Assembly (NCBI GenBank): GCA_019914995.1
Contig: CM034126.1
Coordinates: forward strand, 3,477,001-3,541,000
Direction: 5' to 3'
DNA from: Acanthochlamys bracteata
Lineage: Eukaryota; Streptophyta; Magnoliopsida; Pandanales; Velloziaceae
DNA length: 64,000 nt
Positions within the stretch are counted from its first letter, which is position 1. Each line of letters opens with the position of its first letter. The notes below the pieces were generated by a model. The model made no database searches and was not told the origin of the DNA. It saw only the letters and a program-made list of their open reading frames with translations. Position numbers and translations under genes: made by a program. Below are positions 1 through 13,101 of this stretch, in pieces.

Positions 1-625
1 AGGTGGTAGAAGTAGGCGCTGAAGTATCCGGAATGTAATTTGGTTGGTTGATGTAGAAATGATAGAAAGAAGAGAGAAAGCAGACACTGTCAAGTCAAGG
101 GGAAGAACAAGGGATAAAATAGCTGGAAGAGAAAGAAAAAACAACATGGTCAACTCAGAACTCCATTAATTCAATCATTCAAAAAATTTTAATTACAAGC
201 GATAAATGTGTTTACAACTTTTGCATAATACTGTCCTAATAATGAGAACTCCTATCAAATAAAATCTCTTGAACAAGCAGAAGTTCCTTATCATTAAGAC
301 CTTATGTCGAATAAAACTTCCTAATAAATTTAAGACTCTTAACCATACCAGTACTCTTATGAAACTAAGACACCTCTTGACTACAGCCTCCTGTAATATT
401 TTAGAATTTATTCATTGTCCATTGTGTGTCCTACGTTGTTTGACTAGTGTGAATCTAGATCACACTTAGAACCCCAGCAGACCTTACACTAAAGTAGTAT
501 AACAAAAGGTTCTTGCATTAACATGGTCTAGGATAGTATATTGAATGGAATTTTGTGTACATTTTGCTAATAGCTTTGTAAGTTATGATCTTACTAGGTC
601 TTGATGCAATGATTTCATTTTGTAG
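1..625 (+). other. Intronic sequence leading into the first visible Urb2 exon
   Basis: No convincing coding exon is seen here. The stretch ends in a normal acceptor (TTTTGTAG at 618-625) that opens the first recognisable exon of the Urb2-like gene. Roughly the first 500 residues expected for this family are missing, so the gene must begin upstream of the window and this is most simply an intron. The purine-rich first 190 bases could be a repeat insertion, but I cannot identify one. Confidence 0.55.
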
Positions 626-3600
626 GTTAGTAGTGTGCTTTTTGCTCTCTGCAAAGCCATGAGGCTCTTTGCATTTTCTCCGGTATATATCAGTTCGAAT
701 TTGTGCTCTATAGCTTGTTTAAAAGCTTTGACTACTTTGTTGAGCTCCCAGAAGTTTCAGCTGGCAATTTCTGATGCCATCAAGTCAATACGAGAAGGTC
801 AGGCAAGTGGATGCCTTCAACAACTCAATGCAGACGTCTCTGATTCATTGGAATGGGTCAGATCTTGTGACAGTGGTACTGATACATTGAAGTTGCTTAA
901 AAAGGAGCACTCATCCCATGGTATGCCGGATTTTATTTTGCAGTATGATATTTTTGGTGTATTTTTGTGCGAAATATACACAATTGTGTTGAACTCCTTG
1001 GTTGTCACTTCGCCAAAAAGCATTTTGGTTGGAATTGAAAACTTAGTCAACACATTGAAACCGAGCTTTACTATTCTGCTAAGCTGTCATACTAGAAAGA
1101 ACTTGGAGGAGTTTATTTTCTCTGTAACAGGAAGAGAGATGCCTGTATATGAAATGGCTGGAATAGACACGGCTATGAAATTAGAGAGTATTGCTTCTGT
1201 TTTTGTGTTTTTCTTTCGCTTGTACAGCTCATGCAGAAGCCTGTATCGGAAGTCAGTCAGCTTCATGTCACCAGATTTCGCTAAAAAGGCATCTGAAAAA
1301 CTAGGGAGTTTACTGACTGTTTGTCATGGTTTGGAGTGGGAAGATAATATTGAGTTCATTGATGAAGGTTACTTTTCATGGATTGTGAAGCCTTCCATTT
1401 CCATTGTTGATGTATTCAGGACATTTTACAATAATTTTCTTCTGCAAAAATCTGCAACCTTTGCCCGAGTTGTCTACATTTTACATGCGATGGCACTAGA
1501 AAGACTCAAGGAATTGAATTGGAAGTTAAACACTTTAAAATTTTTACAAGAGAAATGTACACTTTCTATCCACACTCATTTGCTGGAGCATAATGGCATG
1601 CACAAACTAACCAGACAATTAAAGGGGCAGTTCAGTGCTACATACGAGGAGGCAAAGGAACTGGCGAATTTCATGACAGGCGGCCTAGCGTTACTGGAAG
1701 ATGATGCAACTTCCATGACTAAAGGAGTGCTTTCTTGGTGTGAAAACACATGGGATTTGAGCATTTGCTCTTTAACTGTAGAGTCATTCCACACTGCAAT
1801 ATGGCTGCTTCTTTGTCAAAATACTGATATTTGGTGTATTCATGCTGATAAGAAGCTGCTTGAGAAGTTCATAGCTAATTTACTTCATTCTTGGGCATGT
1901 GCTAGTAATTCTATGCTTGCATCCTCGAAGCAAAACTCATTTGCATGCAACCATGAAATTAGTAAAGATCAGATTTCATTGGAGCTTCTTAGTGACCCTC
2001 TTTTCTGGGAACATTCAGTAAGTAGCAAAATTGGCGTAGTCTTTATTAATAGTAATTTGATGTCAATGCTAGAACGGTTATTGCATTTAGAGTTGACGAT
2101 TTTGCTCTTCCAGGTTCTTGGCGAGCTGCTTCCATCAAAAATCTGTAGTTCCTTGAAGCATTCACTCTTGGACGTATTTCATTCTTGTGCAAAAAGTATA
2201 AAATTTGATTCTTTACCAGAATTACGGGAAGCTTTAGGGTTATTGACCCTGAGTCCTGTTGACTATTACTTTCCAGATGTTCTGGTATCACCATCAGAAA
2301 ATGTTGCTGCAAGTGCTGGCACATCTCATTCTGAAGATAATAGCAGGGGACGGTTTCCTTCAGTTAGCAGTGTATACAGAACATGTAAAAGCTTACTTGG
2401 TCTGTTATGTCAGATGCCCGGGGCTCATGTAAATGCTGAATCTCTTAGAACATATGCAACATGTGTTATCAATATTGAAAGGTTAGCTGAATTCTTCTTT
2501 TTCTCATTTTACCTATGTAATTTCATCTTATCTGTATTAGCCTGAATATTTTTATACTACTTGCTTCATATGTTTATTGTATCTTTAAGGATGTTGTGCT
2601 ATTTTCATACTGGAGTGCTTGCAGTTATATGAATGAATTGAGCAGCTTGTTTTAGAGCTTAATTTCTTGAACAGTAGTCAGTTGTTGAGTTTTACCTGAT
2701 GTCCCTAACTGTGGAAAGAGCCCCACTACTCTCAAGAAGAGTAAAGTAGCACCACGGTGCTATCAAAAAACAAAACTGATAAAATTTGAAGTTACATGAT
2801 GATGAAGATTTGAGATGCGACATAACTTAGGTACATAACTAAGCTAGCAAATGCATAGTCTCTTTCATGCTTTGTTTTACAGCGATTTATGTTCCTCCTA
2901 GGTAGTGCTCACTTTTTGCCCTGGATAAAACCATAAGATATATGCTAATGTCTTGGCAAGCCTGGCTTATTTTTTAGAGGTCATAAAATCTGTAGGTAGA
3001 ACATAACTTTGAGGTAAAAGACATGATTGACAACAATATAACATTTGTCAGGTAGCACACTCCAAGTTAATTCAAAAGTTTGTATTTTGTAAAAGTTAGG
3101 AATTTGATTATGTATTTACTGTGAAAGATAATTTACGATGTGAAACTAATGGACCTTTAAAAGTCTGGACTCTTATTCACTTGAGTTGCTAATATGGAAG
3201 TTGACTTGAACTGTGAACGTTTTTCATATATCTTAATGATTGGCTTGTACCTCATAATATATGTGAGTATGGTGATTCATGGTGCCATGCATATCGATGG
3301 TTGCACCTAGTTTTGTGACTGTCATGCCAATTTTTTTCAACTGTGCATGTGGTTGTGATGATGACATTAGGAATTTGTTTTTAAATAGGTTAATGTTGGT
3401 TTTAAGAAGTTGAAATTTTCACTGTGATGTTTACTGGAAATGTAGCAGGCTAATGAATTAATGATGGTAGCAATATAATGTTTTTTCCGCTTGTGTATGT
3501 GTTTTCTAAATTCAATACAATTCTCATGCTGAGCATATGCACCAGCTTTCTAATTACTCTTTGCTTGAGTTTTGGTTGTAGGCTGCTGATATCTGTTTTA

Positions 3601-6600
3601 TCAAATAATCGGTGTGAATCTTTCATGAATTGCCCATTTGAGCTTCTTGATTTGTTCCTAACCTGTCGGAGAACCTTGAAATGTCTAGTTATGGCATCTT
3701 ACAAAGAGAACCCAGGTGTCATGGATTCACCACCTTTCTCTTCAGTATTTGACACTTCATTTACTATGACATGGCTTCTTGAATCTGTAATGGAGATAGC
3801 TGGTCTGCTCTTAGCTTTCACTGGTGAGAAAGTGAGACTTATGACATTTAGATTGATGCATCATACATCACAAATTTTTCTGATTGTAAGTGAAGGTTCA
3901 ATGCTTTCGACCATATCATCAATATTATGTGATGAGAAGCTCCTAAGGAAGGTGCATGATGGACCTAAGAAGAAAGTTCCATTGTCAGATTACACTGCTT
4001 TATTGCAAACCTTCAAAACCTGGAGAAGGCTGGAAGATATGGCTGAGATGCTGAACAAGCATACACACAATTTGTTGGTGAACTTAAAGGGGAACTGTCA
4101 ATCCACTGAGATAGGATCTGGTCCTAATGGTTTGAAATGGAGTAGCTTGTCTTCAGTTATTTCTTGTATCCAGGGGTTCTTACAGGGATTGGATGTGGCC
4201 ATAGAACCAATGTATGATCTGCCATCAAAACTGATTTATGCCTCTTCTAAATTCTGTGAATGCATTAGCTTGTTTGAGCATTGTATAAATTTCTGCCTGA
4301 ACATGTTGCTCAAAGATCATACCCAGGACACCAAAAAAATCACTACTACAGAAAGCTTTGACGCTGTCAAATCCAATGGTCGGTCTTTATCCTTGAGAAA
4401 TCATTCTGTGAATGAGAAGACTGGAGATTGCTCTAATTGCTTTTCTTGTCATGATAAAGAAGGCAAAGAGACTCCAGGAAACGGTTACACTAGCAACAAT
4501 AGCAGAAGTTCTCTCCACGCTTGCAATGCTACCAGAATTATCAGATGGCTGAATAAAATTGATATTTGCAACTCTGGGAACTCAAATGTGAACTTATTGC
4601 AAAATCTGATGGTAGTTGAAAGAACCCATACAGCTTTCACCCTGAGGCAGCTTTTTACAGCAGCTGGATCCATCCTGAAGATGAAGTGTAGGCGATGGAA
4701 ACATAGTTATAAAATGTTACTTAATGACAACAAGTTTGGCTCAAATCCATTAGATGCAATTAAAACATCTTGCCTCGTTTTATCTCAAAGTGCAGAAACA
4801 GTTGAAACTCTAGATTGGTCATCTTTCATTTGGTTAGATGGAATAATAAAATATGTTGAGGTTGTTGAAATCTTTCTTAATTCAGCTGATCCTGAGTTGT
4901 CGGAAAACCTGTATTCCCATTTACTAGATGCACACTTAAGGGCTGTAGGAAAAAGTATTTCCGTAGAAGGAAGGACTGCAACTCTATTTTCTCATGAGGT
5001 GAAATCAAAGACAAGGAATATTGAATATGAGGAGGGACCTGATGATGCAGATTCTCCAATTCTTGGAAAATATGACCTTGAGGCATTCAGAGCGAAGCTT
5101 AGAGGGTCTTTCAAGAATCTTGTAAGAACTGCATCAGAACTACATTTAGAAGTGGCTATCAATGCAGTTGTAAGAGCACTGATTGGGTTCCAAGAGAGCT
5201 GCACTGTAGTCTATAAAATTAGTACAGGTGATTCCAATGGGGGAAATGTTTCTTTGCTCGTTGCTGCTGGAATATATTGCTTAGATGCAGTTCTTGAGAT
5301 TGTTTCAGGTACCTCATATGTTTGAAATTATTTTAGGTGCTAAAGCTTAAGCATGATTCTTAGGATGCATCTTTTAAGTCCTGCTTTGTGTAGTATGAAG
5401 TGTTTTTGTTAGAGATAACTAGCAGTTGTCTTACAGACTTGAACTACAAGTTATTCTAGAAATTTAAACGCTTTGCCTAATCAACTTTGTAATTGTTTCT
5501 GGTGCATATAATTCTAAGGTGACTGTTTCTATTAATCCACAAGTAAACTAACTTTTGGCTATTTTATGCAACCTTTGCAGGAAGGAAGCCTATCATGAAA
5601 CAAAACATCTCTTTGCTAAACAGTGCTCTGTTCAATATAATTCTGCATGCCCAAAATCCAAGTATATTTTATCTGGAGAAGCCATCTGTTAATAGGAGTA
5701 ACGTAAATCCTGATCCAGGGGCAGTTATTCTTATGTGTGTTGAGGTTCTTACCAAAGTTATTGGAGATCATGCTTATGATGAATTAGACCCTCTTCACGT
5801 AAGCCAGTGCTTGCATATACCTGCGTCACTTTTCCAATGTTTTAATGAGCTCAGAGTTTGTAGAGGATTGATTGGCTTTGTGGAGAAACTGAATGAACCA
5901 CATGTCAGATCATTGATGGATGCACACGCCTGCGTAATAGACTCTCACTATTCTGTTGACTTATATGCTGCTTGCTGTAAGCTGATGAGCACTACTCTTA
6001 AGCATCGAAAAAGGTGTGAGAAGTTTTTGTTTGTTTTCTTATTGAATGTTGATGGCATTGTTAATTGGTTTTTTTCGTTATCATTGCTGTCAAGTGATAA
6101 AGTTTTATATTGGGTTCAAATTACTAATTTAGTATTTCTAGTTGCTGCATAAGGTTATGGTTGTGTTTTTACAAGTTGCAGAAACAGTACCTTAGTGTAT
6201 GACGCAAATGCATTCCCTAAGCCTTGCATCTATCTTTAGTTAGGCTCTCATTGAACAGAACAAAAAGTTGCCTCTGAACGTAACCGAAAACAAAAATCTC
6301 CAAAATTTGAATTTATTTTGTAGTAAACATTAAGTGAAAAAGAGAGCATTGCATGCCAAAAAATATTCTTTAGTCAGATATTGGATTATATAGCTTATGA
6401 GTCAGTGCATAGCGATTTATATGTTTCAAGATATGATAGGAGATGATATTTGGAATGACCGAAGGACAAGCAACTAAAGGTTTTTGCAAGTGTTTTTTAA
6501 TAGCACTAAGGGTCCTGAAGAATTAGATGTTCCTTTTATTTTTGGCCATTACTATCATATGCCTGTTTCTGTAGCTTTTTGTTTGTTTCCTTTCTATGGT

Positions 6601-7769
6601 AAATCAATGTCTTATCAGCAGCAAAATATGGGTAAGGATATATACTTAATGGATAAATTGCACTGTGAGTTGAATATACTCATAGACTAAAGTTGACGGG
6701 GCAATTGAAAAGTGCGGTACATAGAACGAAAGTTCTCCAAAGCTGAGGTGGGTTTAGTGTAATTTGCACAATTTTTGACAATCGTATTTTCACCTAGGTT
6801 ACTTGTAGCATGGCTCATCTGTATTTAAGAATACACACTTTAGAATTCTAACCTTATCACCTTACTTTATACATGAAAGATTTTGACTGTTAATAAAATG
6901 AATGGCTTATTGGTTACTTATTCATCACTTTCTTGTAGTGAGACTACAAATTGCGTAGCCCTACTTGAGGATTCAGTGAACATTCTTCTGAAGTGCTTTG
7001 AGTCTTTGGATGCCAACCTAGTTAGTAAAGGCTATTTTACTTGGGATCTAGACAAGGCTCTAAGATGTGCTGGCTTCTTCAGAAGAATATATGAGGAGGT
7101 ACTGTGATTCTGGATAGAACATTGTTTTGCATCCTGGTTAATGGAATTTATATGGTAGTTGTTTTATTGATCTTAAGGATTACTAAGGAAAGTAAAGTAG
7201 TTTGGAAGCTTCTTTGCTGCATTGCATCTAGTAGGAAACTGGGTAATTTCTGGTATTTCCATTCATCTAATGTTTTTATAATGAATCAAATGTTGGTCAT
7301 TCCCATTTATAGATAAGACATCAAAAGGACACATTTGGGAGGCATGCAGCCAAGTTTCTCTCCAGTTACATATCTATGTATGCAGGTTATGGCCCCCGTA
7401 AAACAGGCATCAAAAGGTTGGTTGGTCTTGCTTACTGTCAGCTATGAATTTATTTAAAAGCAAGTGTAGTTAGAGGATGAATCTCTGATCTACAATGGCA
7501 GGGAGATTGACGAAGTATTGAGACCTGGCATTTATTCCTTAATTGATGTATGCACACGAGATGATCTTCAGCTGCTTCACACTGTTCTTGGTGGTCAGTA
7601 ATTTAGACCATACTGAGCAAATTGTATCATGGATTTTACTACTATAGGATTTGAATTCTGATTATTTTCTTTTGTTTTGCCTGGTTTTGCAGATGGCTCC
7701 TGCAGAAATACTCTTGCAACTTTGCAGCATGACTACAAATTATATTTCCAGTTCAAAGGTAAAGTTTGA
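626..7769 (+). CDS. URB2: Urb2/Npa2-type nucleolar pre-ribosome protein (5' partial)
   Basis: Seven exons join in frame: 626-2481, 3582-5308, 5581-6013, 6939-7098, 7313-7416, 7502-7593 and 7693-7769, giving about 1481 residues up to a TGA. All the borders are GT-AG and their phases match. The identification rests on the C-terminus, where YGPRKTGIKREIDEVLRPG, IYSLIDVCTRDDLQLLHTVL and CRNTLATLQHDYKL match the conserved Urb2 C-terminal domain of plant homologues such as At4g30150. In yeast, Urb2/Npa2 acts in the nucleolus in early 60S (27S pre-rRNA) assembly; the same role here is inferred from the family. The long exons encode Leu/Cys/Ser-rich helical sequence without catalytic motifs, as expected for a scaffold. 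Arabidopsis Urb2 is about 2000 residues, so roughly a quarter lies outside the window. No frame break was seen. The N-terminal exons cannot be judged. Confidence 0.88.
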
Positions 7770-10563
7770 ACTTTGAGATTATCTGCTCATGAGGGGATAG
7801 TCTATGTGGTCTCAGTGCTGTTTGGTATTACCTTATCTTTTGCAATTTGCATACCCTCATCATGATGGAGAAATGATTATAAAGCCTCCAATGGTGGTTC
7901 AAGTAATATTTGGTGTCAGAGGTCAAATGCTCTCAATTGTCTCGAGGTAATGACCTTACATGAATCCAAGCACATTTTGGGTAATGATGTTCTACGGAAG
8001 GCTTCATCTCCTTAAGGATGGAATTACTTCTGGATTATCTATTTAATCAAGAGGTAGAGAGATCCTTCATAAGGCATGATAAGGGTGAAATGGATGTGGA
8101 GGGCTGCTTCAATGAGATCAACATTGGCAATTCGACTCCCAAACATCATCAGATCTCCAATTCTTTTTACAGGTACACAAAGAATTCAAGACTATCTATA
8201 AATTAGTTATCACGACATTGACCTGGTGATGAGTCTCGGGAAGTTGTGCATGTTATTATAGAAAATGCCAACCGGAACAGCAGATTCTTTCAGGAATGGC
8301 AACAAGACAAAATAATGACTCATGCATACCCAACGGGTGTAGACCACCACCATGCTGATCACGGATGAACACAATGCTAGTTATACCTTTTACGGGCTAC
8401 AGGTAGTTGCTGCTACGGATGCTACGCTGTTAGTCTGCAATTCTTTTACCCAGACGTGCTTCTATTGGATACATATGTGTAGTATTTTGACAAGAGAAGG
8501 GCCATCCAGATTAGGCTTAAACCATCTTAGTAGTTGGTAGAGTTAGGCCTTTGATTCTTATCTTACTGTATGATTCATCACCATGATAAAGAAGACCCAA
8601 CCTTTGAGCAATAAACAGCTTGACCAACCCTGCAGTTTATCATTCAGTCAGCATGCAAATCTTGATAAAGTAGATGTTTAAACTTTCGATCCCGACAGAG
8701 AAAAGCATGCCACAGAGTTGAAGCTTTTGCAGATACTGCTCTGATAATTATGACAAACATGATAAGAGCAGATGTCATAGAACTCGTTTTCTACCAGAGG
8801 AAACGGAAATGGATTTGACTTGTTTGCAGAGGCAACTGAGGTAGAGGAAGTTACACCACATCGTCAAGTTAATTGACCTAGTAGCTTAGCATGAATTGAA
8901 GAAAGTTCAATTTATCAGAGGAGAGAGTTTTCAAGTTAGAACTGTCCTCGAAGGAGTTGAAATGAGGATAAAAGAAAATATCTGAGCCAGCTTCATACAG
9001 TTCAGGCAAAAGCAAAAAGTATCAGACCTTGAATCTTGCAAAACTGATTGTAGGCTCTGAGTTAAGCAGGGCGATCATCTGTAATGCTCCCGTTCGGAAA
9101 AGCTTGCATAGATGATTTTGCATGCTGTCGCTTGTATAAGCCATACATTGTCCAGTATCCTTTATGATGCTGTCTGCTATTACTGATTGCCGGTATCTAT
9201 TACCAGGAATTCCTTGGAAAGATGTAACAGGAATTCGTCTACTATATATACAATTTATTTTATTTTATATATATTTTAATAATTTTAATTCCTGTGTCCT
9301 GGAGCTATACCATGAGTACTTTACTGGAGATGCTAGTGGAGCCATTATGCCTAACATCATTAGTAGTGGCGCAATCAGCACGCTGGAATTTTCTTGCCAA
9401 CATATTTGGCAAATGGCAATACAGTAACAATAGAAATAGAAAATATTTAAGAGTGCCCTTGCAAAAAAAATATTTTAATAAAAAATATCTTAAAATTTTT
9501 TAAAACAAATTTATTTTATTGATTTGAAAAAAATAATAATAATAATCACAAAATTTTAGAATTTTATAAAATATTATAAAAAATTTTATTAAAATATATA
9601 ATCAAAAATTTTTAAAAAATTAAAAGGTATTCTCAAACATCACCGGAAGCATTTCAATTCTTGACGACCTTCCCTTTCTCATACAAAAAATGTGTTTATC
9701 GTTAGGAATAGTTGGCTCTCTTATGGGCCAAATAAAATGAATCCAACCGGAATTATCCAAGATAGATTTTCAAACCAAGAACGTTCCAGAGCCATGATCT
9801 TCTTCCTTTCATTTTCAACTATCCACCTATCTCCGCGAAGATTCATGGTTTTCTTCTCCACCGTTTTTAATCTGCCAGCTTTAAAGTCACACCTCCTGAC
9901 CTCATAAATTTATCCAAGTCAATGGATAACCATCTCTGAAAGTCAACTACGAAAACGCTTGATTATTAAGTAACGGTGAGATTTCTTATCAAATACCGAT
10001 AGCACATTAGCACACTTCAAGGCATCTTCTAGTTTCCATTTAACTTCGCTTCCTATTTCTAAAATTTAAATTTCACCTATTACATATTTTAGTTATTATT
10101 TTAATTTTTATTTTAATTTTTAATAAATTTTTCAGTTTTAAATTTATGAATTTATTTTTATCCAAATTTTATTTTAATTTATGTATTTTTAATTATTATT
10201 TAAATTTTACATATTCACTGCAGTTTATTTTTTACTGAACTATATTTTATAAAATTTGATAAAATATAAAATTTTAGAAAAAGTAAAATTTAGAAGAATA
10301 ATTAATATATGAAGTAAAATTTAAAGAAAAATTTTAAGTACAATAAATTTTGATGTGAAATAAAAAATAAATTTGAAATAATAATAAAATAATTAAATTT
10401 AAAATTTGAATAAGAAAAGTAAAAGTTGGTGTTAATTGAAATATGAGTTTAACCAGGTGTTTAATGACGGGCGAGATTAGTTGATCACCCAACACCAAAC
10501 CCTCTTCTTATTTGCTGAATATTTTCTATCTGCTTTCCACAACCACTTCTACTTTCAGATGTA
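7770..10563. other. Urb2 3' flank and intergenic region
   Basis: The 3' untranslated region probably ends near a canonical AATAAA at about 8610. Short open frames around 8018-8540 and 9164-9500 have no recognisable motifs and no conserved splice context, so they are not called as genes. From about 9430 the DNA becomes strongly AT-rich and includes a possible short inverted-repeat element, listed separately. The 10080-10440 segment is AT-rich without visible structure. The promoter of the following kinase gene should lie in the last few hundred bases. Confidence 0.5.
9451..9645. repeat. Possible MITE-like AT-rich element
   Basis: An AT-rich block starts with GAGTGCCCTTGCAAAA and ends with TATTCTCAAACATCAC, whose reverse complement is a weak match to the start. 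The body is almost only A and T. It resembles the better-supported elements elsewhere in this window, but the terminal match is poor and no target duplication is clear. Confidence 0.3.
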
Positions 10564-10671
10564 ATGGTAGCAGGACCCTGTTCTGTTTGTTTCTGTCTCT
10601 GTTTTCTGGAGAAGACTCTTTTCCTCTGTTGCTACTTCTTGCTGTTGTGTTCACGCATGCACTTGATGTGA
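10564..10671 (+). promoter_or_regulatory. Upstream ORF (35 codons) just before the kinase start
   Basis: An ATG at 10564 opens a 35-codon frame rich in Cys and Leu. It ends in TGA at 10669-10671, three bases before the A of the main ATG at 10675. If the transcript begins upstream of 10564, ribosomes would have to reinitiate or bypass this frame. The transcription start is unknown, so the frame may not be in the mRNA. Confidence 0.3.
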
Positions 10672-10674
10672 AGC

Positions 10675-13101
10675 ATGACACTTGGCCGCCTGCAATCCAT
10701 CTTCCCCGTCGCCGACGGTTTGTCAAAGAAGCCGCCGGAGAGAAACAGTGCTAAGGACTTGAGCTTCCGTAGGATTTATGTTCACGCCAGCCGCTCACTC
10801 CACTGGCTTTTCAATGGGAAATTTTTGCAGGGACTGGGGCGTTGCTTCAACTCGTCGTCGGAGAAGTTTCAGGATACCCCCGGCATCGATCTCCTGAACT
10901 TTGAGAAGTGTACTATAGGTAGCAATGCTACTGCTCCAAGGATATTTAGCTATTCAGAGCTTTATATAGGGACGAATGGGTTCAGTAAAGATGAAGTTCT
11001 CGGCAGCGGGGGGTTTGGTCGCGTGTACCGTGCTTTGTTACCCAGTGATGGTACAGCTGTTGCCGTCAAGTGTGTTGCTTCTAACAGCGGTCGGAGCAAA
11101 GAAGTGGAGAAATCAATGGCTGCTGAGTTGGCTGCCGTTGCTCAGCTCCGGCACCGGAATCTAGTTCGTCTTCGAGGCTGGTGTGTCCACGAATCTCAAC
11201 TTCTATTGGTTTACGACTACATGCCCAATGGTAGTCTTGATCGGTTGCTGTTTAGGCCATCGCGATCTTCCAGCCCGCATACATTGACATGGGACCGGCG
11301 CCGACGTGTCGTGGCAGGTCTTGCAGCGGCGCTGTTCTACCTCCATGAACAACTTGAAACACAAATAATTCATCGAGATGTTAAGTCCAGTAACGTCATG
11401 CTTGACTCCAACTACAACGCTCGGCTTGGCGACTTCGGCCTAGCTCGCTGGCTTGATCATGCAGACAACGAGCCTGTAGGCACATTTCACAACCGCACCG
11501 TCTCTGCTAATAACAACAAACTGTTCCTTCTTAGTGAGAAAACTCGCGTTGCTGGGACCATGGGTTACCTTCCACCAGAGAGTTTCCAACGGCACGGATG
11601 GGCAACGGCTAAGTGCGATGTGTTTAGCTTCGGTATAGTAGCACTTGAACTTGCCACAGGCCGGAGAGCTGTTGATCTCTCTTACCCTGATGACCAGATT
11701 ATATTGCTCGATTGGGTTCGACGGCTTGCAGATGAGGACATGTGTTTGATCGCCGGTGACCAAAGACTGCCGGACGGTTCATACTCATTAACGGAGATGA
11801 AGCAACTCATCCACCTTGGACTTTTGTGCACGCTCCACGACCCAAAATCCAGGCCCACTATGAAATGGGTCGTTGAAGTCCTTACCGGTGATCACTCCGG
11901 AGACCTCCCTGCGTTGCCTTCCTTCCAATCTCACCCTCAGTACATATCATCATCTTCTTCGGCGTCGGAGTCTTCTGCTTCTAGCTATCTGACCGCTGCT
12001 GGCACCACTATGTTTGTCACCGCCGATAATGAAAGTAACCAATGCTCGAAGAACAAAGTCCTACCTTCGATTCCGAATGTGGACACGCCGAGAGAGATTT
12101 CAATTAAAGAGATTCTGGCCATTACTGACAACTTCTCGGAGTCAAAGATGGCGGCAGAGCTTGACTTCGGAACAGGGTATCAAGGATACATGGACAACGG
12201 TCGGTACCGGGTGCTCGTAAAGCGGCTGGGGATGAAGACCTGCCCAGCGTTGCGTTCCCGATTCTCCAACGAGCTTCGGAACATGACTAATTTTCGCCAC
12301 CGCAATCTAGTGCAGCTCCGCGGCTGGTGTACAGAGAATGGGGAGATGCTTGTTGTCTACGACTACTCCGCCGGCAGTCTCCTTAGCCGCTACTTGTTCG
12401 ATCATCGATACTTAATCAACCAACGTTCACTTTCATGGAAGCAACGTTACTCCATTGTTAAATCACTTGCTTCTGCAGTGCTTTACCTGCATGAGGAATG
12501 GGAAGAGCAGGTTATTCACCGGAATATTACTTCCTCTGCTGTTTTCCTTAACCCTGAGATGAATCCCAAGCTCGGCTGCTTCGCACTCGCGGAATTCTTA
12601 CAAAGAAACGAGCACGGCCAACATGCTGTCTACCGTACTCCGTCCTCTTCATCCGCAAGAGGCATATTCGGTTACATGGCGCCGGAGTATATGGAGTCCG
12701 GCAATGCAACAGCTATGGCTGATGTATACAGCTTCGGCGTTGTAGTTCTGGAAGTGATCACTGGGCACCCTGCAATAGATTTCCGTTTACCAGAAGCAAT
12801 GCTGGTGAGAAGAGTTCGTAGATTCGAAACTATAAATAAATCATTAACAGAGTTAGCAGACAGGCAACTGGAGAAATATGAAGAGAAGGAATTTCGGCGG
12901 CTGCTGAGGTTGGGAATTGCATGCACGCAAACAGAACCGGAGCTCCGGCCAAGCATGAGACAGATTTCGAGAATTCTTGATGGAAACGATGAGTTGCTTA
13001 AAGTGTTTGAAAACAAAACCAAGGAATTTGAAAATTGGCAGAAAAAGAACGCAATTGCTCTCTCCATGATCAGAAGAGTACAAGCTCTAGGCATTCACTG
13101 A
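10675..13101 (+). CDS. LECRKS2: Receptor-like kinase S.2-type protein with two kinase domains, the second a pseudokinase
   Basis: A single intronless frame encodes 808 residues. Kinase domain 1 (about 104-405) has an intact glycine loop GSGGFG (110-115), the lysine of VAVK (132), HRDVKSSN (233-240), DFG (253-255) and a PPE motif (300-302). A Ser/Thr-rich linker (about 425-460) follows. Kinase domain 2 (about 485-770) keeps a lysine (516) and an APE (669-671). However, HRD has become HRN (615-617), DFG has become CFA (635-637) and the glycine loop is degraded, so it should not catalyse phosphotransfer. The two-domain plan, the length and the N-terminus (MTLGRL..IFPVAD) match Arabidopsis receptor-like protein kinase S.2 (At2g32800, about 850 residues). 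No signal peptide, lectin domain or clear membrane segment is present, so it is probably cytoplasmic or peripherally attached. Its substrate is unknown; a regulatory role for the second domain is inference. Confidence 0.93.
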   Translation: MTLGRLQSIFPVADGLSKKPPERNSAKDLSFRRIYVHASRSLHWLFNGKFLQGLGRCFNSSSEKFQDTPGIDLLNFEKCTIGSNATAPRIFSYSELYIGTNGFSKDEVLGSGGFGRVYRALLPSDGTAVAVKCVASNSGRSKEVEKSMAAELAAVAQLRHRNLVRLRGWCVHESQLLLVYDYMPNGSLDRLLFRPSRSSSPHTLTWDRRRRVVAGLAAALFYLHEQLETQIIHRDVKSSNVMLDSNYNARLGDFGLARWLDHADNEPVGTFHNRTVSANNNKLFLLSEKTRVAGTMGYLPPESFQRHGWATAKCDVFSFGIVALELATGRRAVDLSYPDDQIILLDWVRRLADEDMCLIAGDQRLPDGSYSLTEMKQLIHLGLLCTLHDPKSRPTMKWVVEVLTGDHSGDLPALPSFQSHPQYISSSSSASESSASSYLTAAGTTMFVTADNESNQCSKNKVLPSIPNVDTPREISIKEILAITDNFSESKMAAELDFGTGYQGYMDNGRYRVLVKRLGMKTCPALRSRFSNELRNMTNFRHRNLVQLRGWCTENGEMLVVYDYSAGSLLSRYLFDHRYLINQRSLSWKQRYSIVKSLASAVLYLHEEWEEQVIHRNITSSAVFLNPEMNPKLGCFALAEFLQRNEHGQHAVYRTPSSSSARGIFGYMAPEYMESGNATAMADVYSFGVVVLEVITGHPAIDFRLPEAMLVRRVRRFETINKSLTELADRQLEKYEEKEFRRLLRLGIACTQTEPELRPSMRQISRILDGNDELLKVFENKTKEFENWQKKNAIALSMIRRVQALGIH

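Noticed and set aside
10512..10754. 80-residue open frame overlapping the start of the kinase gene
   Set aside because: It opens with TTG rather than ATG and has no motif; the kinase frame explains the overlap.
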